Made by a program: the position numbers and the translations under genes | The notes under the pieces: generated by a model | Seen by the model: only the letters and a program-made list of their open reading frames with translations | Databases searched by the model: none | What the model was told of the DNA's origin: nothing | Part shown: piece after piece, positions 1 to 5,392 of the stretch | How positions within the stretch are numbered: the stretch's first letter is position 1 | Layout: every line of letters begins with the position of its first letter | From: Nitrospinae bacterium RIFCSPLOWO2_12_FULL_45_22 | GTDB lineage: Bacteria > 2-12-FULL-45-22 | Direction: 5' to 3' | Length of the DNA: 5,392 bases | Assembly: GCA_001803565.1 (NCBI GenBank) | Contig: MHDQ01000264.1 | Location: 3,702-9,093 of the forward strand

Positions 1-2
1 CT

Positions 3-134
3 GTTTATCTAATTCTGGGGTTTCTACCAGCATTATTAGAATCTATTCCTAAATTAATAAACATTCGGTTAGCCCGTGGAGATAAAGATGAACCACAAAG
101 GCACAAAGTACACAAAGGAAATACTGCAAAATGA
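3..134 (+). CDS. Possible C-terminal end of an upstream protein, partial at left edge
   Basis: One forward frame is open from base 3 to a TGA at 132-134, giving 43 residues. The first part is hydrophobic (VYLILGFLPALLESIPKLI), followed by a basic stretch (NIRLARGDKDE). This pattern would suit a last membrane segment with a cytoplasmic tail, such as the end of a membrane-anchored glycosyltransferase, but I do not recognise the family. The last 15 or so codons (EPQRHKVHKGNTAK) are encoded by the CACAAAG repeat that begins at base 91, so the natural C-terminus may have been replaced by repeat-derived codons. The other two forward frames stop early, at about 10 and 50. An open frame this short can occur by chance, so the call is tentative. 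The start lies outside the window. Confidence 0.4.
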   Translation, partial: VYLILGFLPALLESIPKLINIRLARGDKDEPQRHKVHKGNTAK

Positions 135-162
135 TATGTACTTTTTTATATCAACTTTTCTT

Positions 163-217
163 TTTGACACGATAGACGGGATGGCCAGGCTCATGCTAAT
201 CTTGTTATCCTGTCAAA
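163..217. repeat. Inner imperfect inverted repeat (TTTGACACGATA / TATCCTGTCAAA)
   Basis: Bases 163-174 and 206-217 are reverse complements at 11 of 12 positions, with a 31-base spacer. The spacer (for example GATGGCCAGG and AATCTTGTTATCC) looks like degenerate copies of the GGATGGACAGGATTAA-type repeat that I remember from intergenic regions of environmental bacteria. It is nested inside the larger 91-355 inverted repeat. No function can be assigned. Confidence 0.5.
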
Positions 218-300
218 TATATTTCTAGATGGTAACCGTTCAACCAAGACAGGCTAGACCCCCCCTAAGTGCTACTTGTTAGCTTGTATCATCCATACGG

Positions 301-330
301 AGTAGGGGCGTTGCATGCAACGCCCCTACT
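301..330. repeat. Perfect 30-base palindrome (REP-like)
   Basis: Bases 301-330 equal their own reverse complement at every position. Each half-site reads AGTAGGGGCGTTGCA, centred on TGCATGCA at 312-319. As RNA or cruciform DNA it could form a very stable GC-rich stem. Similar GTAGGGGCG...CGCCCCTAC palindromes are widespread intergenic repeats in several phyla, which is recalled knowledge. It lies between the possible end of the upstream gene and the promoters of the next unit, so it might stop transcription in either direction. However, only a short, interrupted T stretch follows (TTTGTATTCTTT), so a classical intrinsic terminator is not well supported. Confidence 0.8.
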
Positions 331-413
331 TTGTATTCTTTGTGCCTTTGTGGTTGGTATGGGTTTACCGAATATTTACAATATCCGGGATATAATCTTA
401 GCCATAATTGTTA

Positions 414-442
414 TTTACGTCAAGGCAGAAAGGCCGTATAAT
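414..442 (+). promoter_or_regulatory. Candidate sigma70-type promoter upstream of the nadK unit
   Basis: TTTACG at 414-419 and a perfect TATAAT at 437-442 are separated by exactly 17 bases. Initiation would be expected near 449 and would leave a leader of about 130 bases before the small gene at 577. It lies just right of the repeat block and probably serves the 577-3323 gene group. The assignment rests on the consensus match only. Confidence 0.5.
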
Positions 443-545
443 ATTTCTGGTGATAGAGATAATGCTATCAAGAAATGAACGAGGGGGTTGATGATTTCCC
501 TTTGGAGGAAGTATTGAGGCCGAGGCAAATTCTTTTATTACATTG

Positions 546-554
546 TGATATAAT
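546..554 (+). promoter_or_regulatory. Candidate extended -10 promoter
   Basis: TGATATAAT at 546-554 fits the extended -10 pattern TGnTATAAT. No good -35 hexamer lies 16-18 bases upstream, but extended -10 promoters can work without one. Transcription would begin near 561, immediately in front of the ribosome binding site of the small gene at 577. This may be an alternative or additional start for the nadK-recN unit. Confidence 0.4.
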
Positions 555-562
555 AAATCCAA

Positions 563-568
563 AGAGGA
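563..568 (+). promoter_or_regulatory. Ribosome binding site of the 56-codon gene
   Basis: AGAGGA at 563-568 lies eight bases before the ATG at 577. It is the best Shine-Dalgarno match in the left part of the window and is the main reason to treat the short frame at 577-747 as translated. Confidence 0.55.
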
Positions 569-576
569 TATAAGTT

Positions 577-747
577 ATGCAAAGAAACGACTCTATCAGA
601 TATTTTGAAAATGCAAAAGAGATTTTAAGCAAGTCTCGGATTGAGGACCATAGATTTACTGACGTAAAATATGTTAAGTCGGCTTGCGGTGTTGCTTATC
701 TAGGTGTGTTGAAGGCTATTAAGGATTTTATTGAGAAGTTGAAATAA
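577..747 (+). CDS. Small protein resembling the N-terminal part of DUF5618 (HEPN-like)
   Basis: This 56-residue frame begins at ATG 577 behind AGAGGA and stops with TAA at 745-747. The protein has a helical, charged pattern: SIRYFENAKEIL at residues 6-17, DVKYVKSACGVAYLGVLKAI at 29-48, and a lysine-rich end (KDFIEKLK). From memory this matches the start of DUF5618 proteins, small conserved proteins of unknown function common in Bacteroidetes (typical pattern: RYLENAKEIL, then KYV, then AY.GVL.AL). It is also reminiscent of HEPN helices. Family members are usually about twice as long, so this copy looks C-terminally truncated, and no remaining C-terminal part is readable in the next frames. 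Its stop lies one base from the nadK ATG (TAATATG), so it probably shares the nadK transcript and may couple translation to it. It could be a gene remnant, or a functional short gene. The family link could not be tested. Confidence 0.6.
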   Translation: MQRNDSIRYFENAKEILSKSRIEDHRFTDVKYVKSACGVAYLGVLKAIKDFIEKLK

Positions 748-748
748 T

Positions 749-1612
749 ATGAAAGAGTTGCAGAAGATAGGGGTTATTGCCAAACATAGGAAGAAAGAAG
801 CGGCTGAGATTATCAGGGAACTAATTGAGTGGCTAAAAGGAAAAAAGGTGGAGGTTTTTTTGGACTCTGATAGTGCTGCTTTGATCAATGCTAAATCCCA
901 GTACCTAAAGTCTGAAATCCCTTCTCTGGTAGACCTGATCATTGTTTTGGGTGGTGATGGTACCCTGCTTAGTGTAGCCCGGTTAGTAGATGGCAAAGAT
1001 GTGCCGGTTTTGGGGGTAAATTTAGGTGCTTTAGGGTTTTTAACCGAAACAACCCTGGAAGAGCTCTATCCTTTACTGGAGCAGGTTTTAACGGGTGATT
1101 ATCAAGTTTCTGAGCGGATGCTCCTCAATACCCATATCCACCGCCAGGGGGAGCGGCTGACCCAGTACCCGGTTCTCAACGACGTAGTAATAAATAAAGG
1201 GGCCTTAGCCAGGATTATTGAGCTAGAAGTCTATATTGATAAAGCCTATGTTAATACTTTTAGGGCTGATGGCTTGATCGTGTCTACCCCTACAGGCTCA
1301 ACGGCGTACTCTTTAGCGGCTGGTGGCCCTATTATTCATCCTACGATGGAGGCCCTTGTTATCAACCCCATTTGCCCGCATATGTTAACCAATCGGCCCA
1401 TAGTAGTCCCGGCGGATGTTAAGATCGAGGTTATCCTGCAATCAGAGATGGAAGATGTGCATGTGACATTGGATGGTCAGGTAGGTTTTGCCTTGCGCTA
1501 TCGGGACATAGTCGAGATAAGGCGGGCAACGGGAAGGATAAAACTGATCAAGTCATCCAGCCGTGACTATTATCAGATCTGGCGCACCAAGCTCAAATGG
1601 GGCGAGCGCTAA
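749..1612 (+). CDS. nadK: NAD kinase (ATP- or polyphosphate-dependent)
   Basis: This cytoplasmic enzyme phosphorylates NAD at the 2' hydroxyl of its adenosine ribose, making NADP; it is the only known route to NADP and usually essential. The 287-residue length is normal for bacterial NadK. All family landmarks are present: an N-terminal KIGVIAKHRK strand, GGDGT at 68-72 with the catalytic Asp70, GVNLGALGFLTE at 89-100, the conserved N144-D145 pair, the glycine-rich DGLIVSTPTGSTAYSLAAGG at 174-193, NRPIVVP at 215-221 and LDGQ at 241-244. The C-terminal RDYYQIWRTKLKWGER also fits the family ending. ATG 749 places the first strand correctly; a modest GAGAAG at 733-738 lies inside the preceding small gene, suggesting coupled translation. 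The stop is one base from recN. No defect is seen. Confidence 0.97.
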   Translation: MKELQKIGVIAKHRKKEAAEIIRELIEWLKGKKVEVFLDSDSAALINAKSQYLKSEIPSLVDLIIVLGGDGTLLSVARLVDGKDVPVLGVNLGALGFLTETTLEELYPLLEQVLTGDYQVSERMLLNTHIHRQGERLTQYPVLNDVVINKGALARIIELEVYIDKAYVNTFRADGLIVSTPTGSTAYSLAAGGPIIHPTMEALVINPICPHMLTNRPIVVPADVKIEVILQSEMEDVHVTLDGQVGFALRYRDIVEIRRATGRIKLIKSSSRDYYQIWRTKLKWGER

Positions 1613-1613
1613 G

Positions 1614-3323
1614 ATGCTCCAGGAATTATATATTAAAAATTTTGCTATCATCCCTGAATTACGTGCCCAATTTTATCCGGACCTAAATGTCTTTACCGGA
1701 GAGACCGGTGCGGGGAAATCTATACTTATTGAGGCCCTGGCCTTAGTCTTGGGCGGTAAAGTCCAGCGAGAATATCTCCGCTCCAATCAGGAACCTACCG
1801 TGGTAGAGGCCCTCTTTGCTCTAAACAATCTCCCTAAAGTCAAGAAAAGATTGACGGAACTAGGTATTGAAGCCGAAGATGATACCTTGATCCTGAGCCG
1901 CATTATTGAGCCTACAGGAAAGAGCAAGGCTTATATCAACCGTTCTCTGGTCCCTGCCCTTAAACTGGCTGAAATGGGCGATTTGCTGGTTGATATCCAC
2001 GGCCAACACTCGCATCAAACCCTCCTCCATACGGAAAATCACCTGGAGCTTTTGGATGCTTACGGAGATTTATCCTTACTAAGGGATGAGTTAACTGGCC
2101 AGTATCGCCACCTACAAGGATTAGTTAAGAGGCTCAATGAATTGACCCTGGCTCAGCAAGAGGAAGTCCGGCAGATGGAGTTGGTTAGCTACCAACTCCA
2201 GGAGATTGACCGGGCCCAGCTTAAACCAGGAGAAGAAGAGGAGCTGGGGCGGGAGAGAGAAATTTTACAGCATGCGGAAAAGCTATCAGAGACCGCCCAT
2301 GAGGCATATAATCAGCTCTATGCCTCCCAGGGGTCAGCGCTGGAGCGGTTCAAGAAGGTCCTTGCTGGCCTTCAGGAGATGGCTAAAATAGACCCCCAGT
2401 GGAGCAATCTGATCGGGAGCGGTGAGTCAGTGTTATACCAACTAGAGGATATGGCTTTGAACCTCAGGGATTATTCTCGCAAGCTCTATTTTGATCCAGA
2501 GAGGCTGAGGCGGCTGGAGGAGCGGTGGCAAGAGTTGAATATCCTGAAGCGGAAATATGGCCCTACTATCGAGGCTATCCTGGAGTTGCGCAAAACCCTG
2601 GAAGAAAAACTTTCTTCTAATTTAAATAGGGAAGAAGAGCTAGGTAAACTAAAAGAAACTATTGCCCTATTAATGAAGGAGATAGAAAAGGCTGCCCTTA
2701 ACCTTTCAGTCGAGCGAACAAAGGCGGCTGCGAAAATAGAGCAAATGATGCAAGAAGAACTAAAGGAGTTGGGTATGCCCCAGCCTCATTTTTTCATCTC
2801 TTTTTACCGCGAGAAGGATGAAGAAGGATTTGTGCAGTATCAAGGAGATACGGTAGCCCTACATCCTAAGGGGATAGAAAGGGTAGAGTTTATGATTGCT
2901 CCTAATCCAGGGGAAGGGCTAAAGCCCCTGGCCAAGATAGCCTCGGGTGGTGAGATATCCCGCATAATGCTGGCCTTAAAAACTATCCTGGTACAAGCAG
3001 ATCAGATACCCACCCTGGTTTTTGATGAGGTGGATGTAGGGATAGGTGGGCGGATTGCTGAGGTGGTCGGAAAGAAACTGAAAGATATTGCCCGGTTTCG
3101 TCAGGTATTCTGTATAACTCATCTGCCACAGATTGCCTCCACAGCCCAGGCCCATTTTTTTATCGAGAAGAAGATATCGGGTGGCAGGACCTATACTACT
3201 GTCAGGGAGTTATCGCCAGCAGAAAGAATAGAAGAGATAGCCAGGATGTCTGGTGGAGAAATAATTAGTACGGCTACCCGGGAGCATGCTAAAGAGCTCT
3301 TGCAGCGCGGAGTTAATTCTTAA
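1614..3323 (+). CDS. recN: DNA repair protein RecN (SMC-like ATPase)
   Basis: RecN is an SMC-related ATPase that gathers at double-strand breaks and helps recombination repair. The 569 residues match the usual length (about 550-570). The N-terminal half of the ATPase has LYIKNFAIIPEL and the Walker A motif GETGAGKS at 29-36, then DIHGQHSHQTLL at 127-138, a RecN hallmark. A charged coiled-coil region follows (roughly 155-390, rich in E, K, L and Q), interrupted by a short hinge-like segment as in other RecN proteins. The C-terminal half has the signature ASGGEISR (443-450), Walker B LVFDE (468-472) with VDVGIGG, and a switch histidine in THLPQIAS (His503). ATG 1614 is chosen because LQELYIKNF is the standard RecN start and it follows the nadK stop by one base. 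An in-frame GTG at 1563 would overlap nadK by 50 bases and add 17 unlikely residues. In some bacteria recN is SOS-induced; no operator is visible here. Confidence 0.97.
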   Translation: MLQELYIKNFAIIPELRAQFYPDLNVFTGETGAGKSILIEALALVLGGKVQREYLRSNQEPTVVEALFALNNLPKVKKRLTELGIEAEDDTLILSRIIEPTGKSKAYINRSLVPALKLAEMGDLLVDIHGQHSHQTLLHTENHLELLDAYGDLSLLRDELTGQYRHLQGLVKRLNELTLAQQEEVRQMELVSYQLQEIDRAQLKPGEEEELGREREILQHAEKLSETAHEAYNQLYASQGSALERFKKVLAGLQEMAKIDPQWSNLIGSGESVLYQLEDMALNLRDYSRKLYFDPERLRRLEERWQELNILKRKYGPTIEAILELRKTLEEKLSSNLNREEELGKLKETIALLMKEIEKAALNLSVERTKAAAKIEQMMQEELKELGMPQPHFFISFYREKDEEGFVQYQGDTVALHPKGIERVEFMIAPNPGEGLKPLAKIASGGEISRIMLALKTILVQADQIPTLVFDEVDVGIGGRIAEVVGKKLKDIARFRQVFCITHLPQIASTAQAHFFIEKKISGGRTYTTVRELSPAERIEEIARMSGGEIISTATREHAKELLQRGVNS

Positions 3324-3351
3324 GCTATCACCCTGATTTAATAAAGTTTAC

Positions 3352-3380
3352 TTGACCTAGCTAATCAATTCCGTTATTAT
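3352..3380 (+). promoter_or_regulatory. Sigma70-type promoter of the secretin gene
   Basis: TTGACC at 3352-3357 and TATTAT at 3375-3380 are separated by 17 bases, making this the best -35/-10 pair in the window. Initiation near 3387 would give a leader of about 60 bases. It lies in the 124-base gap after recN, which suggests the secretin gene is transcribed from its own promoter, perhaps with read-through from recN since no strong terminator is visible between them. Confidence 0.6.
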
Positions 3381-3381
3381 T

Positions 3382-3400
3382 AGGCAATTCTAAGGCAATT
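3382..3400 (+). repeat. Short direct repeat AGGCAATT x2 at the promoter
   Basis: AGGCAATT occurs at 3382-3389 and again at 3393-3400, an 11-base step of about one helical turn, right at and after the predicted transcription start of the secretin gene. Such spacing suits a dimeric regulator on one face of the DNA, but two 8-base copies in AT-rich DNA can also arise by chance. Confidence 0.3.
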
Positions 3401-3447
3401 TAACAGCTATAGTAGCTTATTCAAACGATTGGCTTAGTCAAAAAGTT

Positions 3448-5392
3448 ATGTCCCAAGTCTATATATTTTACCCCTTACTACCATTACTGTGGTTATTGCT
3501 CTTCTCTAGTTGTACCCCTCTGCACAGTCCGATCCCAAAAAGTTCTATTAAGGAACAACAAAAGGCAGTACTTATCCAGAGCAAGGATAAACGGGATAAA
3601 GAAATCTCAGTAGAGGAAAAGATTGAGGAAGCAGAAAGACCTAAGGAGCCTATCCTGGTTGAAGTGCCTACGCATTCTTCCCCAGAAAAGCCTATGCCAG
3701 AGAACGTCCTGCCGAAGCAAATAGCTGCCCCGGAGGGAAAAGGCCCCTCCCCGAAAGGAGAAGAACAACTCCTGACCCTAAATTTCGATAATGCTGATAT
3801 ATACGATGTTGTACATACCCTGGGTGAATTACTGGGTATAAACTATATCATTGATCCCCGGGTTAGGGGTACGGTAAACATCAGGACCTCTGAAAAGGTA
3901 ACGAAAAAGGAGATTCTACCGATTTTGGAGGCTATCTTCCGGGCTAACAATTTAACCGCAGTAAAGGAGGGCAATATCTATCATATCATACCTTCTGCTG
4001 AAGCCCCCAGAAGGCTTATCACCCCTAGAGTAGGCAAAGAAAAAGGTGAACTGGCACCTTCAGACCAGATCCTTATCCAGATCGTACCCCTTAATTATAT
4101 ACCGGTAAAGGATGTAATTAATCTCATTAAACCCTTCCTCTCATCAGAAGCAATCCTTACCGGCTATGATAAGGACAACCTCGTCATCATAACCGATTTT
4201 GCCTCTAATATTAAAAAAGTATTGGGTATTATTGAGACCTTGGATACTGATATCTTTAAAGAGGTAAAGTTTCGGCTCTTTGCCTTAAAGAACAGCAAGG
4301 CCGAAGATGTGGCTAAGGAATTAGAGCAGATATTTGGGGCCTTGGAAGTGCCTACTAAGACTGGCCGGGGTGGTGGGGCGAGCTTCATTCCGATTCCCCG
4401 CATCAATGCCATACTGGTTATTAGTAGCCTCCCACGGCTCTTGCTTGAGGTAGAGACCTGGCTCCAACAACTGGATCAGGTAATAGCCGAAGAGGAAGTA
4501 AAGACCTATGTATATTTCGTAGAGAATGGCACCGCCAAAGACTTGGCCGACATATTAAATCAGCTCTTCGGGGAGGGCAAGCCAGAAGAAAAAAAGGCCC
4601 CACTGGCTGAAGGGAAAGAAGCGCCGCTACCGGGCAGGCGCGGGAGACGGGAACAGGAACAGAGACCACCAGAAACCAGTGCGGGTCGAGAATCTTCAGC
4701 TATGGTTGGGGCTATAGCGGGTGAAGTAAAGATCGTCGCCCATGAAGCTACTAACTCTCTCATTATAAAGGCTACCCCCAGGGATTATCGTCTCGTCAGG
4801 CAGATACTCAAAGAGTTAGATATTATGCCCCGTCAGGTGGTTATTGAGGCCCTAATAGCCGAAGTGTCGCTGGATAGGTCTACCCAGTTTGGTGTGGAGG
4901 CCCTCTTTACCACGAAGAGTACCACGGCAGGAACCGAATTTGGTGCGATAGCGGCAGATATTGCGAAAAGGGTTATCCCAGCCGGAGGGCTTACCTATAA
5001 TGTTGTTCGAGGAGATGTGATAGCTACCCTAAATGCCCTGGCCAGCGAGAATAAAGTCCATATCCTCTCCACCCCCAAGATCATTGCCTCAGACAATAAG
5101 GAAGCGTCTATTGATGTTGGTGCCGAGGTGCCTTTGGTATCAACTGAGTTCCGGGATGTTGTCGCGGCTGGAAGGGTCCAGACTACTATCGAGCGCCGCG
5201 ATACTGGTGTGATCCTCAAAGTTACCCCCCATATCAACTCTACTGGTCTGGTTACCCTCGATTTAGACCTGGAAGTGAGTGAGGCCCAGCCGAAAACAGT
5301 AGCGGGTCAGACCGATATAAGCATCTTTCAGCGGAAAGCCCTTACCTCGTTGGTGGTACAGGATGGTCAGACACTTCTTATTGGTGGCTTAA
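3448..5392 (+). CDS. gspD: Type II secretion secretin GspD-like, lipoprotein-like, 3' end cut by window
   Basis: Secretins form the outer-membrane channel of type II secretion, a ring of about 15 subunits that exports folded proteins. The frame stays open for 648 codons to the right edge. Residues 8-21 are hydrophobic and end in LFSSC (Cys22), a near-match to a lipobox, so a lipidated N-terminus is likely. A charged, Pro/Glu/Lys-rich linker spans about 26-107. Then come N0 (about 109-187, starting LTLNFDNADIYDVV), N1 (about 210-268), N2 (about 273-343), N3 (about 353-458, with a hydrophilic insert at 376-424) and the secretin domain from 461 (RQVVIEALIAEV, ILSTPKI at 539-545, VGAEVPLV at 557-564, GVILKVTPHI at 587-596, GQTLLIGGL at 640-648). 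N0-N3 without AMIN domains favours GspD over the pilus secretin PilQ. ATG 3448 is the only normal start after the in-frame stop at 3391, though its ribosome binding site is weak. Only the end of the secretin domain should be missing. Confidence 0.92.
   Translation, partial: MSQVYIFYPLLPLLWLLLFSSCTPLHSPIPKSSIKEQQKAVLIQSKDKRDKEISVEEKIEEAERPKEPILVEVPTHSSPEKPMPENVLPKQIAAPEGKGPSPKGEEQLLTLNFDNADIYDVVHTLGELLGINYIIDPRVRGTVNIRTSEKVTKKEILPILEAIFRANNLTAVKEGNIYHIIPSAEAPRRLITPRVGKEKGELAPSDQILIQIVPLNYIPVKDVINLIKPFLSSEAILTGYDKDNLVIITDFASNIKKVLGIIETLDTDIFKEVKFRLFALKNSKAEDVAKELEQIFGALEVPTKTGRGGGASFIPIPRINAILVISSLPRLLLEVETWLQQLDQVIAEEEVKTYVYFVENGTAKDLADILNQLFGEGKPEEKKAPLAEGKEAPLPGRRGRREQEQRPPETSAGRESSAMVGAIAGEVKIVAHEATNSLIIKATPRDYRLVRQILKELDIMPRQVVIEALIAEVSLDRSTQFGVEALFTTKSTTAGTEFGAIAADIAKRVIPAGGLTYNVVRGDVIATLNALASENKVHILSTPKIIASDNKEASIDVGAEVPLVSTEFRDVVAAGRVQTTIERRDTGVILKVTPHINSTGLVTLDLDLEVSEAQPKTVAGQTDISIFQRKALTSLVVQDGQTLLIGGL

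Larger units (their letters stand above)
91..355. repeat. Intergenic repeat block bounded by about 27-base inverted arms
   Basis: The left arm at 91-117 and the right arm at 329-355 are reverse complements at 25 of 27 positions, with the outer 18 bases identical (AACCACAAAGGCACAAAG). Each arm is built from three copies of a 7-mer: CACAAAG at 94, 102 and 111 on the left, and CTTTGT-type copies at 329, 338 and 346 on the right. The interior holds a smaller inverted repeat and a perfect palindrome and has no convincing gene. From general knowledge, short AACCACAAAGGCACAAAG-like repeats are common between genes in many environmental bacterial genomes; I could not check copy number here. The layout resembles a miniature inverted-repeat element or a mosaic of several repeats. 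No clear target-site duplication flanks it. Confidence 0.7.
356..576. other. AT-rich spacer with promoter-like sites, no convincing gene
   Basis: Together with the repeat block, this spacer makes a stretch of about 440 bases between the first stop codon and the small gene at 577 without a supported gene. The segment is AT-rich and contains three TATAAT hexamers, at 391, 437 and 549. The last two have supporting promoter elements. A 32-codon frame at 475-573 has no good ribosome binding site and no recognisable family. I see no tRNA, riboswitch or strong hairpin here. Confidence 0.55.

Noticed and set aside
91-117. CRISPR-like repeats
   Set aside because: CACAAAG units are spaced 8-9 bases apart with no spacers of regular length; they are parts of an inverted-repeat arm.
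391-396. TATAAT at 391 as a promoter
   Set aside because: No -35-like hexamer lies at suitable spacing and no extended -10 TG precedes it.
269-478. A 69-codon forward frame
   Set aside because: It crosses the palindrome and the right repeat arm, has no ribosome binding site and matches no family I know; the frame is most likely a by-product of repeat sequence.
475-573. A 32-codon forward frame (MNEGVDDFPLEEVL...)
   Set aside because: No suitable ribosome binding site precedes the ATG, the protein is unrecognised and very short, and the frame overlaps the likely promoter at 546-554. An internal GGAGGA at 504-509 before TTG 514 would give only 19 residues.
700-996. Minus-strand open frames opposite nadK, recN and gspD (also 1860-2042, 4164-4412, 4421-4763, 4995-5237)
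   Set aside because: They lie antisense to clearly conserved coding sequence, have no recognisable domains and reflect the codon composition of the real genes.
1563-1613. Upstream GTG start for recN
   Set aside because: It would lie inside the nadK coding sequence and add 17 residues absent from RecN proteins; ATG 1614 gives the canonical N-terminus.
2206-2391. Second forward frame inside recN
   Set aside because: It is an out-of-frame shadow of the RecN coiled-coil region with low-complexity, basic sequence and no independent support.
3324-3447. Intrinsic terminator after recN
   Set aside because: Only a 5-base stem (AGCTA/TAGCT around 3405-3417) is visible, without a T run; this is too weak to call.
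3448-5392. Type IV pilus secretin PilQ or type III secretin
   Set aside because: No AMIN domain is present, and the order N0-N1-N2-N3-secretin with two-part N3 fits the type II secretin family better.

Overview
The window reads as chromosomal DNA from a Gram-negative-type (diderm) bacterium of moderate GC content. The diderm inference rests on an outer-membrane secretin at the right end. The genes are typical of uncultured or environmental lineages, but the sequence alone does not fix a phylum. Three conserved genes lie head to tail on the plus strand: NAD kinase (nadK, 749-1612), the DNA-repair ATPase recN (1614-3323) and a type II secretion secretin (gspD-like, 3448 to the right edge, incomplete).

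Left part (1-748). The first 134 bases hold the possible 3' end of an upstream gene, open from the left edge. Its last codons run into a block of intergenic repeats (about 91-355). That block has long inverted arms rich in CACAAAG/CTTTGTG, a smaller inner inverted repeat and a perfect 30-base palindrome, and it looks like a mosaic of non-coding repeats or the remains of a miniature mobile element. AT-rich spacer with two plausible sigma70-type promoters follows. Next comes a 56-codon gene (577-747) that resembles the N-terminal part of the DUF5618 (HEPN-like) family. Its stop codon lies one base before the nadK start.

Middle (749-3323). nadK and recN are separated by one base and are almost certainly co-transcribed and translationally coupled. 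NadK makes NADP from NAD. RecN is an SMC-like ATPase acting in double-strand-break repair. Both look intact, with every key motif present. They share no obvious pathway; nadK and recN are close neighbours in many bacteria.

Right part (3324-5392). A 124-base gap contains a good TTGACC-N17-TATTAT promoter and a short direct repeat in the leader. The secretin gene follows and has N0-N1-N2-N3 domains plus most of the secretin domain. It carries a lipobox-like cysteine and a long charged linker ahead of N0. It may open a type II secretion cluster that continues beyond the window.

I see no defence system, CRISPR array, complete transposon or clearly new system. The parts most worth a second look are the repeat block, the small DUF5618-like gene coupled to nadK, and the lipoprotein-like architecture of the secretin.
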